Assembly: GCF_003254115.1 (NCBI RefSeq)
Contig: NZ_QKZV01000011.1
Coordinates: forward strand, 1 to 64,000
DNA length: 64,000 bases
Source of the DNA: Hydrotalea sandarakina
GTDB lineage: Bacteria > Bacteroidota > Bacteroidia > Chitinophagales > Chitinophagaceae
Direction: 5' to 3'
Shown: in pieces, positions 53,035 to 61,548 of the stretch
Layout: each line of letters starts with the position of its first letter
Position numbering within the stretch: the stretch's first letter is position 1
The notes under the pieces: generated by a model
What the model was told of the DNA's origin: nothing
The model's input: the letters and a program-made list of their open reading frames with translations, nothing else
Database searches by the model: none
Position numbers and translations under genes: made by a program

Positions 53035-54015
53035 TTATCCGCCAATAGCAATCATGCTTCTATTGTGCAAGCTATTGGCATCAATTAAATTAAATTGATT
53101 AGAAAATTGACCGCCCAAAGCTTTATGTTTGGCCAATATATTTTGTTGAATTAATGGCAATACATCTTGTTGATTCCTTAAAGGTGTTAGCAAATCTGTT
53201 TCTTCGGCACCAAATAAGCAGTTTTTCATTTTACCATCTGCCGTTAATCGAACACGATTACAACCTTCACAAAAAGGTGCGCTCATGGTAGTTATCATTG
53301 CAAAAGTTCCTACAAAATTATGCACCTTGAATTGCTTGCTTGTGTCGTGTATATCACCCGGAATGGACACAATATCATACACTGATGCAATTCTATCCAA
53401 CATTTGTTGATAGGTTACCAATTTATCGCTTTTCCACTGATTTCCTTCAAAAGGCATAAATTCAATAAAACGTACGTCAATGGGGGTATGTTGAGTCCAT
53501 TGCACAAAATCTAACAACTCATCTTCATTCACACCCTTCACCACTACTGCATTCACCTTTACTTTAAAATTATGTTGAAGCAACAAGTCAATATTATTTT
53601 TTACCCGTTCAAACTCATCGCGGCGGGTTAGTTGTTTGAATTTATCTTTTTGTAAGGTATCTAAACTAACATTGATTGATGTTATGCCCGCTGCTTTGAA
53701 TACATCAATAAATCGGTGAACCCTTATTCCATTGGTTGTTAAGGTTAATGATACCGGTAAGCTTGCCAGCAAATGAATAATTTCAGCAATATCTTTTCTT
53801 ACCAAAGGTTCACCACCGGTTAAACGAATTTTAGTAACACCCTGTGCAACAAATATCTTGGCCAACTGAAAAATTTCAGAAGGCTGCATTAAATGTGCTG
53901 TAGGCATAAAACTATATTGTTCAGCCGGCATACAATAAAAACATCGCAGGTTGCAATTATCGGTTAGAGATATACGTAGATAAGTATGTATGCGCTGATG
54001 CGAATCAATTAACAT
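53035..54015 (-). CDS. moaA: GTP 3,8-cyclase MoaA
   Basis: 326-residue radical SAM enzyme that starts molybdopterin synthesis from GTP. The N-terminal cluster cysteines are in CNLRCFYCMP; the C-terminal cluster cysteines in CEGCNRVRLTADGKMKNC. GTP- and SAM-binding stretches such as IRLTGGEPLVRKD and SINVSLDTLQ are present. The usual C-terminal Gly-Gly tail is there as AIGG. It is three bases from the cytidylyltransferase gene. Confidence 0.96.
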   Translation of the reverse strand: MLIDSHQRIHTYLRISLTDNCNLRCFYCMPAEQYSFMPTAHLMQPSEIFQLAKIFVAQGVTKIRLTGGEPLVRKDIAEIIHLLASLPVSLTLTTNGIRVHRFIDVFKAAGITSINVSLDTLQKDKFKQLTRRDEFERVKNNIDLLLQHNFKVKVNAVVVKGVNEDELLDFVQWTQHTPIDVRFIEFMPFEGNQWKSDKLVTYQQMLDRIASVYDIVSIPGDIHDTSKQFKVHNFVGTFAMITTMSAPFCEGCNRVRLTADGKMKNCLFGAEETDLLTPLRNQQDVLPLIQQNILAKHKALGGQFSNQFNLIDANSLHNRSMIAIGG

Positions 54016-54018
54016 GGT

Positions 54019-54612
54019 TTAGTTATTGTGGAGGCAAAATTGTTCATAATCCTCCGGTGTATCAATATCATATTTTCCCGCTTCAAAAGAAATGGCAGCT
54101 ACATCTTCAGAAAATGCTTTTAAAATATTTCCGGCACCTTTATCACCCATCAATTGAAGTAGTTGGGGAAAATATGGGCGCGTAAACAAAACAGGGGTTC
54201 CTGTTATTCCATCATAAGTGGCCGCTATGATTCCCTTTTGTGTTTGTTGCTGTTGCTGTAATAGTTTATTTAAAATATCAGCATTTAAATAAGGTTGATC
54301 ACTCACTAAAATCATTATTTGTGTTAAAGCATTATTCTGTTCAAGCCACCACTGTAATCCCAATTTTATAGAAGAAGCCATTCCTTCCTTCCATTGTTCA
54401 TTGTAAACCAAGTTTATTGGATAATTGTTGAATGCTTGTTTTATCATGGCATCATAATAACCGGTAACAATTAATATGCCTTCAGATGGTATTTGTTGTG
54501 CTTGTTGAACAATGTGTTGCAATAGATTTTTTTCGCCATATGGCAATAACATTTTAGGTTTACCCATTCTTGTTGCAGCGCCTGCAGCTAATATAATAAT
54601 GCCTGTTTTCAT
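54019..54612 (-). CDS. mocA: Molybdenum cofactor nucleotidyltransferase (MocA/MobA-like)
   Basis: 197 residues of the NTP-transferase family: IILAAGAATRMGKPKMLLPYG carries the G-x-S/T-x-R-M-G-x-x-K type nucleotide site (in part), followed by MILVSDQPYLN with the metal-binding Asp. Because the operon encodes an IorAB/xanthine-dehydrogenase-type enzyme, which uses the cytosine dinucleotide form, MocA (CTP) is more likely than MobA (GTP). It overlaps xdhC by four bases (ATGA). Confidence 0.88.
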   Translation of the reverse strand: MKTGIIILAAGAATRMGKPKMLLPYGEKNLLQHIVQQAQQIPSEGILIVTGYYDAMIKQAFNNYPINLVYNEQWKEGMASSIKLGLQWWLEQNNALTQIMILVSDQPYLNADILNKLLQQQQQTQKGIIAATYDGITGTPVLFTRPYFPQLLQLMGDKGAGNILKAFSEDVAAISFEAGKYDIDTPEDYEQFCLHNN

Positions 54613-55712
54613 AAATGATTTGCATGAATGGCCGCTGATTTATCACGTAAGTGATACGGATTTTTTTTATTTAATACGCTCATAATTTCTGCTACAATTG
54701 AAACGGCAATTTCTTCTGCAGTTTCTGCACCAAGGTTTAAGCCGGTAGGACCATAAATATTCTTTTTTTGATCATCAGAGAACTCAATTCCCTGTTCAGC
54801 CAAATCATTCAATAATCTATCTCTTTTAGAAGCGGGGCCTAATAAGCCGATGTATGGCAATGGAGGTAATTTTTGCAATTCCGCTAACACAGCTAAATCA
54901 TAATTATAGTTGTGGGTCATTAATACAATAGCGGTATTTGTATCTATCGGCCATTGCGGAACCACTTCATGCGGTTTTCCCACCTGTATTTGTTCCGCTT
55001 GAGGAAAACGTTGAGCCGTTGCATGTGTTTTTCTGCCATCGGCCAATATTATTTGCCAGCCGGCTATTGCAGCCATTTTGGCTAAAGGAATGGCATCATT
55101 TCCCGCACCAACAATTATTAATTGTATGGAAGGTTGAACCTGTTGTATAAACAATTGCTGTTGGGAACCCTCCCATTCTTGCGTAATATGACCATTATTA
55201 ATCTTTTCTGTTTGTAAAATATCGGTAATGGCTTTCTGTATGGAAGATGGGAGTAAGTTCAATTCTGTGGTTCCTAAGTGTTTTTGTGAGGCGGAATCAA
55301 AGCCACATATCACAATACCAGTGTTTCCTCTATCGGCAATGGCATTCCGTAAGGTATTTATCGGATTGTTGGGCACTTCAACTTCTAATGGTAATGGCTC
55401 AAATAAAATGGATACAATTCCGTTACATCCTAACTGAATGCCCAATTTAGCATCATCTTCATCGGTAGTATCGTAAACTACAATTTTCTTTTTATTTTGA
55501 TGTATGGCCAACAGTGCCTTTTTCAATGCATCACCTTCTAAACATCCGCCACTTATGGCACCTGTAAGTTCACCCGTTTCGTTTACCAACATTCTGGCAC
55601 CCGGCCTTCTGTATGAGGAACCTTCAACTTTTACCACTGTTGCCAAAGCCGTATGTTGTTGTAAAGCACAGGCTTTGGTGTAAGCAACAATAATATCTTT
55701 TATTTCTTTCAT
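54609..55712 (-). CDS. xdhC: XdhC/CoxI family molybdenum cofactor sulfurtransferase-chaperone
   Basis: 367 residues. XdhC_CoxI N-terminal part (GSSYRRPGARMLVNETG, SGGCLEGDALKKALLA with its conserved Cys) and C-terminal Rossmann part (LIIVGAGNDAIPLAKMAAIAGW, GLLGPASKRDRLL, GAETAEEIAVSIVAEIM). The family binds sulfurated cofactor and inserts it into xanthine-dehydrogenase-type enzymes. It directly follows the cytochrome c gene in the operon. Confidence 0.92.
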   Translation of the reverse strand: MKEIKDIIVAYTKACALQQHTALATVVKVEGSSYRRPGARMLVNETGELTGAISGGCLEGDALKKALLAIHQNKKKIVVYDTTDEDDAKLGIQLGCNGIVSILFEPLPLEVEVPNNPINTLRNAIADRGNTGIVICGFDSASQKHLGTTELNLLPSSIQKAITDILQTEKINNGHITQEWEGSQQQLFIQQVQPSIQLIIVGAGNDAIPLAKMAAIAGWQIILADGRKTHATAQRFPQAEQIQVGKPHEVVPQWPIDTNTAIVLMTHNYNYDLAVLAELQKLPPLPYIGLLGPASKRDRLLNDLAEQGIEFSDDQKKNIYGPTGLNLGAETAEEIAVSIVAEIMSVLNKKNPYHLRDKSAAIHANHL

Positions 55713-55730
55713 GCCTCATTTTAAAACTAC

Positions 55731-56138
55731 TTAATTACGCAAACCATTTACTTTGTCGGGTGTAACCATGCCTTTTAATTTATTACCCCAACTGTTTCGT
55801 GTATAATTAATAATGTCTGCAATTTGTTCGTTGGTTAAATAATCCTGAGCAGGCATAACGTTATTGTACTGTACGCCATTAACGGTTATGGTACCTTGTT
55901 GACCCTTTAAAATTACGTTTATAAATGCCTCAACAGGCTTTTGCATAAAATCGGTTTTAACCAAAGGCGGAAACATGCCTTCTTGCCCTTTTCCATTTTC
56001 CATATGGCAGTTTTGACAATACAAAGCATAGGCTTCTTTGCCTCTTGCTATACTTTCCTTTAATGCTTTATCTTGTTGAAATGAAACCGCCAAAAAGCCA
56101 ATCGTTAATAAAGCCATGCTGCTAATAATTTTTTTCAT
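55731..56138 (-). CDS. c-type cytochrome
   Basis: 135 residues with a signal peptide or anchor (MKKIISSMALLTIGFLAVS) and one heme site C-Q-N-C-H (about 40-44) with a likely methionine ligand in NNVMPAQDYL. The domain is of the cbb3/short class I type. It stands between the molybdenum hydroxylase subunit and xdhC, so it probably takes electrons from that enzyme in the periplasm, as in isoquinoline oxidoreductase and aldehyde dehydrogenase systems. Confidence 0.92.
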   Translation of the reverse strand: MKKIISSMALLTIGFLAVSFQQDKALKESIARGKEAYALYCQNCHMENGKGQEGMFPPLVKTDFMQKPVEAFINVILKGQQGTITVNGVQYNNVMPAQDYLTNEQIADIINYTRNSWGNKLKGMVTPDKVNGLRN

Positions 56139-56161
56139 ATTTAAGTGTGCGTATAGTTAGG

Positions 56162-58369
56162 TTAAACAATATTGTTTATATCAAATGGAAGTTTTCTTAT
56201 TCTTTTTCCGGTTGCGGCATAAATAGCATTGCACAATGCAGGGGCAAAGGGTGGTAATCCGGGTTCGCCCACGCCTTTAATAACAGGACCTCCATTAGCA
56301 ATTATATGTACCTCTACCGGCGGCATTTCATTGATGCGAATAATAGGATTATTGTTATAGTTACTTTGAACAGTTTGTCCGTTATTAAAAGTAATACCAT
56401 TTTTTATGGCGGCACCTAATGCCATTACCGCAGCACCTTGCACTTGCGCTTCTACTGTATCGGGATTTACCACTGTTCCTAAGTCAATAACAGCATATGC
56501 TTTTTCTATTTTAATGCCATTTCCTTTTTTAGAAACTTCAATTACATATCCTGCTAATCCGGCAAAAAACTCCCATTGTGCTACGCCTCTACCCCAACCT
56601 TTGGGCAAAGGTGTGTCCCATTTTGATACTTCGCGTAATTTTTGCATCAATGTTTTGGTATCACTTGGCTTGGTAAGCATGGCCATTCTAAAATCCATAG
56701 GATCTTTTTTGGCAGCAACCGCCATTTCATCCAAAAAACATTCATGTGCAAACGCTAAAGTGGTACTGGTAACTGCTCGCCAAGCAGCCAATGGTACAGG
56801 CATATAATGGAATACGAACAGATTTTTCATATTAGGAATTTCGTATTTCTGTTCGCTAATTCCCTCAGTCATAGTTTTGTTCGTCTTTGTTTTATCATAA
56901 TTTTTATTTCCATCTAAAGTTGGGGCAATTACTTTATGTTGAAAGGCAACGGGATTACCATTTGCGTCTAAAGCCCCTTTGAATGCAGAGAAAGTCATGG
57001 GACGGAAAGGACCCATTTTTGTATCATCTTCCCTTGTCCAAATAGATTTAACGGGTTTGCCCACTTTTTTACTTAATTCCAATGCTTCTTCCACATAATC
57101 GGGATATAATCTTCTTCCAAAACCACCGCCACTGAATAAAACATGTATGGTAATATTTTCTTCAGGCACATTGTATTTTTTCGTGAATTGATCCATGATA
57201 CGACCGGGTACTTGCGTAGATGCCCATATTTCAATTTTATTATTATCGTACCAACTGCAGATACAATTCATAGGCTCGATAGCAGAATGCGATACAACAG
57301 GCGTTTCATAAAATGCCTCTAATTTTACAGGGGCATCGGCAAAAGCCTTATCGAAATTCCCTTGTTCATGATCAATGGCCCCTTCTTCTTTTGCTGCCTG
57401 TCGTAAACTTTCGGCAAAGCTGTTGGAGTTGAATGATTCATGCCCATCATAATCCCATGTTACCTTCAATGCTTTTCTTCCCTGCAAAGCCGCCCAGTAG
57501 TTTTCTGCTAAAACAGCCACTCCAACCGAATGATGCCCGTTAATGTCGCGCTCACAAGTTTCTACCCCAATTACACCTTTCACTTTTTTAGCGGCGGTAT
57601 CATCATACTTCACCAGTTTGCCACCAAAAACAGGGCAACGTTCTATAGAAGCATATACCATTCCCGGCACTTTTACATCAATTCCAAAAATGGCTTTGCC
57701 GGTTGATTTTAAAGGAACATCGGGCCTTGGATAGCGCTTTCCCAATATTTTAAAATCTTTGGGATCTTTCAATGCGGGGTTTTTGGGTACTTCTAATTTT
57801 GATGCAGCTTCAGCAACAGCTCCATATCCAACTGTTTTCCCCGAAGGTTTATGAATTATTTTGGCATTATCTGCATAACATTCGGCAACCGGAACACCCC
57901 ATTGTTGCGCTGCTGCAGCAATTAACATGTCTTTTGCTGCTGCACCAATTTGGCGCATTTGTATATAACTGGTTCTAACAGATGAACTGCCGCCGGCAAA
58001 TTGCCCATTTCCATATTTTTTCTGGCCACCGGTTTGCAAAATGGTAACGCCATCTAAAGGCACTTCCAACTCTTCAGCTATTAATGATGGAACCGATTGA
58101 AAAACTCCTTGTCCAATTTCTGGGCGAGGATTCATAATAGTAATTGTACCTGAAGGTTCAATAATAACAAAAGGAGTAAGGTTATAAGCATCGGCATTTG
58201 CGGCTATTGTTTCTAACCTTTCTTTATCTAAATAAGAGCGGGTTATTTTTTCTATAACTGATTCGCCATTGGCTTTTAAAGAAAGACCCAGCATAAGGCC
58301 GGTACCGGTAAATCCTGATAACTTCAAGAATTGGCGGCGATGTAGCTTAGTGGTAGTTGACTCAGACAT
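56162..58369 (-). CDS. iorB: Molybdenum-binding large subunit, isoquinoline 1-oxidoreductase beta type
   Basis: 735 residues. A twin-arginine signal is visible (LHRRQFLKLSGFTGTGLML), so the folded cofactor-loaded protein is exported. The molybdopterin domains follow: PRPEIGQGVFQSVPSLIAEE, GGGFGRRLYPDYVEEA and, near the C-terminus, the active-site Glu in GVGEPGLPPFAP. Family enzymes hydroxylate N-heterocycles or oxidise aldehydes with water. The substrate is unknown. It partners the 2Fe-2S subunit encoded 19 bases upstream. Confidence 0.92.
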   Translation of the reverse strand: MSESTTTKLHRRQFLKLSGFTGTGLMLGLSLKANGESVIEKITRSYLDKERLETIAANADAYNLTPFVIIEPSGTITIMNPRPEIGQGVFQSVPSLIAEELEVPLDGVTILQTGGQKKYGNGQFAGGSSSVRTSYIQMRQIGAAAKDMLIAAAAQQWGVPVAECYADNAKIIHKPSGKTVGYGAVAEAASKLEVPKNPALKDPKDFKILGKRYPRPDVPLKSTGKAIFGIDVKVPGMVYASIERCPVFGGKLVKYDDTAAKKVKGVIGVETCERDINGHHSVGVAVLAENYWAALQGRKALKVTWDYDGHESFNSNSFAESLRQAAKEEGAIDHEQGNFDKAFADAPVKLEAFYETPVVSHSAIEPMNCICSWYDNNKIEIWASTQVPGRIMDQFTKKYNVPEENITIHVLFSGGGFGRRLYPDYVEEALELSKKVGKPVKSIWTREDDTKMGPFRPMTFSAFKGALDANGNPVAFQHKVIAPTLDGNKNYDKTKTNKTMTEGISEQKYEIPNMKNLFVFHYMPVPLAAWRAVTSTTLAFAHECFLDEMAVAAKKDPMDFRMAMLTKPSDTKTLMQKLREVSKWDTPLPKGWGRGVAQWEFFAGLAGYVIEVSKKGNGIKIEKAYAVIDLGTVVNPDTVEAQVQGAAVMALGAAIKNGITFNNGQTVQSNYNNNPIIRINEMPPVEVHIIANGGPVIKGVGEPGLPPFAPALCNAIYAATGKRIRKLPFDINNIV

Positions 58370-58388
58370 ATGTAAATATTTTTAAACA

Positions 58389-58850
58389 TTAAGCATTGAT
58401 GATTTCAGCAGCCCTATGAATAGCTGAGCGAATACGTTGATAAGTACCACAGCGGCATAAATTTCCCATCATAGCGGCATCAATATCTGCATCGGTTGGC
58501 TTGGGTTTATTTTTCAACAAAGCTGTTGCACTCATAATTTGGCCTGATTGGCAATATCCACATTGTGGCACTTGCAATTCTATCCATGCTTTTTCCACTG
58601 CCTGCCCAATTTTATTATCGGCCAAGCCTTCAATGGTAGTAATATTTTTTCCAACCGCAGCAGCAACGGGAAAACTGCACGACCTAACGGGGCTGCCATT
58701 TACATGAACCGTACATGCACCACATTGTGCAATACCGCAGCCAAATTTGGTACCTGTTAAATCCACATAATCCCGAATAGCCCATAACAGTGGCATATCC
58801 GGTGCCACATCTAAATTGTAGGTCTTGTTATTGACATTTAACGTTATCAT
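58389..58850 (-). CDS. iorA: (2Fe-2S) small subunit, isoquinoline 1-oxidoreductase alpha type
   Basis: 153 residues with two [2Fe-2S] clusters: [21 protein letters not shown] (plant-type, about 38-58) and the CGYCQSGQ...CRCGTYQRI pair (about 97-138). It passes electrons from the molybdenum site. It lacks its own signal, so it is likely exported with IorB. It is the first gene of the molybdenum operon, and no clear promoter box was found in the 5-prime 60 bases. Confidence 0.94.
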   Translation of the reverse strand: MITLNVNNKTYNLDVAPDMPLLWAIRDYVDLTGTKFGCGIAQCGACTVHVNGSPVRSCSFPVAAAVGKNITTIEGLADNKIGQAVEKAWIELQVPQCGYCQSGQIMSATALLKNKPKPTDADIDAAMMGNLCRCGTYQRIRSAIHRAAEIINA

Positions 58851-59488
58851 GACAATCGTTTTAATATGATAAATGGAGTGAGTTCTTATGTAGTTGCATA
58901 TAATTTAAGCGTGTAAATTAAAACAGCCGGAATAGCAAGCCTAAATCGAGGTTTAAATTTACACAAAACATAAGCCTCAACAAAACAAAAGTTCGCTTGT
59001 TTAAAAAATGGGATTTTTTTAAAAGCAGATGAAAGATTAACCGCTAACTCCTGAAACGATTGCTAGCTCATTTTGTTACAGTTATTTTACATTTAATTGA
59101 TGATTATTTAACCAATTGCCTAACTTAATATGCCGATTGGGTACTTACTTTGTAAATGTAAAAATATTGCAGAATAAATATTAAAATAAAAAATAGGTGT
59201 TTGTATTTTCTATTCCGGCATCAAAAAAATGAATTTTTTAGAGAAAAAATGATATAAAAATCAAAATAAATAAATTATATTTTTACATATTTGTTTTGGA
59301 CATAACATTAAAAAGCTTATAAAACATTGATTTATAGGTTTTTGTAATTGAAAAAACAATTTGGGCATCATAAATACAAAGAAATAATATTTCTTTTGAA
59401 AGACAAATTTTTGCATTTTTACAGTGCATAGAGAAGACAAGAGAGAAAATATTGATGACAAGTTTTCATATGGCAAGCAATCGTTAGC

Positions 59489-59522
59489 GGCTGTTCTGTT
59501 TCTACAGGATGGCCTTTTTTTT
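59489..59522 (+). terminator. Orphan terminator on the plus strand, possible small RNA end
   Basis: GGCTGTTCTG pairs fully with CAGGATGGCC (three G-U pairs) around the loop TTTCTA and runs into eight T. No plus-strand gene lies upstream in 640 bases, so it may end a small RNA. Confidence 0.65.
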
Positions 59523-59530
59523 AAAAAATT

Positions 59531-59557
59531 AAAAAGCTCCATGGCAGGAGCTTTTTT
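59531..59557. terminator. Bidirectional terminator of the barrel gene
   Basis: AAAAAGCTCC pairs perfectly with GGAGCTTTTT around the loop ATGGCA. On the minus strand it follows the stop of the barrel gene at 59580; its A/T tracts allow both directions. Confidence 0.75.
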
Positions 59558-59579
59558 AACTTTTATAATAAAAATGGAA

Positions 59580-60137
59580 TTAAAACTGGTATGCCAATGT
59601 TAAACTGAAGCAACGGTTTTTGGCAGTCTCACCGGGAAAAGCATCAATATTTGAAATACTAAAACCATATCGGGCACCTACAATAAAATTATCGGATAAT
59701 TTAAAGCCGGCCCCACCTGCTAATTGCAAATCAGTTGATTTGAACATACTTTTTATGTCTGTTCCGGCTTCTTTAGCAGATAGCAGCAAGCCGAATTGAG
59801 GGCCTGCCTCCACATAAAATTTTTCACCTAAATAATATTGAGCCATTATGGGCAATGCTACATAGTTAACATTAATTTTTTCTCCGGTAAATGCAGTACC
59901 GCCTATTCCCATAAATAGTAATTCGGGCTGCAATTTGAATTGTTCATTTAGTTCGTAGTTCGCAAAAGCACCCAATTGAAATGAAGTAATACCGTTCGTT
60001 GAAATTGTAACACCTGAGCCGGAAGCTTTAATGGAGGCAAAATTTACTCCCCCTTTAACCCCAAAATTAAGTTGCGCATGTGCAACATACCCTAAAAAGG
60101 TAAATACCAAAATAATTAGCGTTTTTCTCATATGCAT
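59580..60137 (-). CDS. Small outer-membrane beta-barrel protein (PorT/OmpW-like)
   Basis: 185 residues with a signal peptide (MHMRKTLIILVFTFLGYVAHAQ). The mature part is an eight-stranded-barrel type of sequence, starting LNFGVKGGVNFASIKAS and ending in an aromatic FSLTLAYQF. Repeated G-x-Y-x-hydrophobic strands (FVVEAGPQFGLLLSA type) support this. Such porin-like proteins are common in Bacteroidota; the role here is unknown. It is 17 bases after a lipoprotein gene on the same strand and probably forms an operon with it. Confidence 0.85.
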   Translation of the reverse strand: MHMRKTLIILVFTFLGYVAHAQLNFGVKGGVNFASIKASGSGVTISTNGITSFQLGAFANYELNEQFKLQPELLFMGIGGTAFTGEKINVNYVALPIMAQYYLGEKFYVEAGPQFGLLLSAKEAGTDIKSMFKSTDLQLAGGAGFKLSDNFIVGARYGFSISNIDAFPGETAKNRCFSLTLAYQF

Positions 60138-60154
60138 TGTTTTTTATTGTTCAG

Positions 60155-60589
60155 TTAATTAAGCAAATAGGCGACAGATGCAATAAATAATACCCCCGTT
60201 TTACTGGTTGATTGATTAACCAATTTTCCATCTACAAATATTTTCATGGTGATTACATCTTTGTCAATATTAAAATTACTGGCATCAACCACTATAGCAG
60301 ATAGCCCTCGGGCAAAACTTAAACCGGGATCTTTTGAAAATTGGGCACTATAACTGAAAGGTACAGGTTGATAAGTAGTACTATCCATTAAAGTTCCAAA
60401 CATCCTTTGATTGCCGGTTTCATCATTTAAAATTACTTGAACTCTGGTTTTTGGGTTAGTACTGGTTACTTCATATTTAACTGACCAGTATGCTGGATTT
60501 CCGTTACCGGGTGAAGAACCTTCTTTTTTACATCCTATGGCCAACATTAAGCTTAGAATAATGGCCATGAAAAAGGCTTGCTTAAACAT
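60155..60589 (-). CDS. Lipoprotein of unknown function
   Basis: 144 residues; signal peptide with lipobox AIGC (Cys20) followed by KKEGSSPGNGNP. The mature domain is beta-rich (WSVKYEVTSTNPKTRVQVILNDETG), with no motif I recognise. It may be exposed at the outer membrane and functions with the barrel protein encoded 17 bases downstream, but that is only from position. A weaker promoter-like arrangement (TTG, 21 bases, TAAATTCA) ends five bases before its ATG. Confidence 0.7.
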   Translation of the reverse strand: MFKQAFFMAIILSLMLAIGCKKEGSSPGNGNPAYWSVKYEVTSTNPKTRVQVILNDETGNQRMFGTLMDSTTYQPVPFSYSAQFSKDPGLSFARGLSAIVVDASNFNIDKDVITMKIFVDGKLVNQSTSKTGVLFIASVAYLLN

Positions 60590-61030
60590 TGTGTTGAATT
60601 TAGGATTTTAAGACTAAGTGTTACAACTTAGAAATTAAAAAAAATGATTAAGTTAAAAAATTTTTTATTTATTTTTTTTTAACAATTTTAATCCATGTAT
60701 CATCGGTATGGAATGGGGCTTAAAAATCCAACTTTAGAAGGGTTTACTGATATGGTATGAATATGAGAAGAGCACAAGATTTTAATTTGAGATAAAAATG
60801 TGGCTTATCTAAAACCAAAGAAAGCAGGCTAATACTTGGGAAATGAATAATTGATTGACTAACATTATCAATAGGGAAGCTATATAAAACAGCTTTTTAT
60901 TTTCAATTGGTTAGAATTTAGATTTTACAGTTAATTGTTTAAACCATCCCGGCTCGTGCAACTAAACATACTATTAACCTTAACACACACCAACAAAAAA
61001 GGTAGCCGTTTGGACTACCTTTCATTTTCG
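60590..61030. other. Gene-free region before tRNA-Asn
   Basis: About 440 bases, AT-rich with several A and T runs. It contains the terminator at 60998-61022; otherwise I see nothing in it. Confidence 0.5.
60998..61022 (-). terminator. Terminator of tRNA-Asn
   Basis: On the minus strand AAAGGTAGTCC and GGCTACCTTT pair around a short loop and are followed by six T. It lies 9 bases after the tRNA. Confidence 0.75.
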
Positions 61031-61104
61031 CTCCCGAAACTGGACTTGAACCAGTGACCCTCTGATTAACAGTCAGATGCTCTAACCAGCTGAGCTATTC
61101 GGGA
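61031..61104 (-). tRNA. tRNA-Asn (anticodon GUU)
   Basis: A 74-base cloverleaf on the minus strand: acceptor TCCCGAA/TTCGGGA, D-arm, anticodon stem CTGA/TCAG with loop CTGTTAA giving anticodon GTT, variable loop and T-arm GGTTCAAGTCC, discriminator G. CCA is not encoded. Confidence 0.95.
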
Positions 61105-61110
61105 ATACCT

Positions 61111-61124
61111 TCCGCAATTGCGGA
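61111..61124. repeat. 14-base palindrome in the tRNA-Asn leader
   Basis: TCCGCAATTGCGGA is a perfect palindrome lying between the tRNA promoter and the tRNA 5-prime end. Confidence 0.6.
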
Positions 61125-61127
61125 GCG

Positions 61128-61158
61128 CAAAAATAGGGAAAAATGTTTTTCTGCAAAA
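61128..61158 (-). promoter_or_regulatory. Promoter of tRNA-Asn
   Basis: On the minus strand TTTTG at 61158-61154, an 18-base spacer, and TATTTTTG (exact TANNTTTG) at 61135-61128. It starts transcription about 15-20 bases before the tRNA. Confidence 0.8.
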
Positions 61159-61210
61159 TATCACACAAAAAAATGCCAAAATATTTTAGTTCAATCTTTT
61201 ATTTACTTTA

Positions 61211-61546
61211 TCACAAGGCAATCCACCAATCACCAGCTTCAATTTTTACAGCATATGTTTTTAAATAATAACCTTCGCCCGATACATTACGACCGTTTTC
61301 CATATTAAATTTATAATGATGTAAAGGACAAGTAATACAACCCTGCGCATCTATATACCCATTTGCCAATATGCCTCCGGCATGGGGACATTTTTTGGCA
61401 AAAGCAAATTGACGACCATTCCATTGTGCCAAAGTAATAGTCTTGCCCGCTATTTCTGCTAATTTTAACCCCTGTTCGCCCGGCTGAAACCATTGTAATA
61501 ACGGACCGGCATTTACCCACTCCTCAGCTTGTTTCTTCCACCACAT
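61211..61546 (-). CDS. Rieske (2Fe-2S) domain protein
   Basis: 111-residue single Rieske domain. The cluster ligands are clear: Cys53 and His55 in KKCPHAGG, Cys73 and His76 in ITCPLHHYKF. No signal or membrane anchor is present, so it is a cytosolic ferredoxin-type electron carrier of the kind that serves nitrite reductases or oxygenases. No partner enzyme is adjacent. It starts two bases after hflX and is certainly co-transcribed with it. Confidence 0.9.
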   Translation of the reverse strand: MWWKKQAEEWVNAGPLLQWFQPGEQGLKLAEIAGKTITLAQWNGRQFAFAKKCPHAGGILANGYIDAQGCITCPLHHYKFNMENGRNVSGEGYYLKTYAVKIEAGDWWIAL

Positions 61547-61548
61547 GG

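Larger units (their letters stand above)
58851..59579. other. Gene-free region with an orphan plus-strand terminator
   Basis: About 730 bases of AT-rich sequence with no credible gene on either strand. It holds two hairpins near its right end (59489-59522 and 59531-59557). The left part shows nothing recognised; no exact TANNTTTG box was found. Confidence 0.55.

Noticed and set aside
56406-56807. 133-codon plus-strand frame inside iorB
   Set aside because: Antisense to a certain molybdoenzyme; composition follows the complementary gene.
59040-59490. Inverted similarity CCGCTAAC...GATTGCT at 59040 and 59474-59490, possible ends of a MITE
   Set aside because: Only about 16 matching bases with a 9-base insertion in one arm; chance is a fair explanation and no target duplication is seen.
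59261-59542. 93-codon minus-strand frame in the gene-free stretch
   Set aside because: Low-complexity Phe/Leu/Lys-rich translation of AT-rich DNA, crosses both hairpins, no signal or motif.
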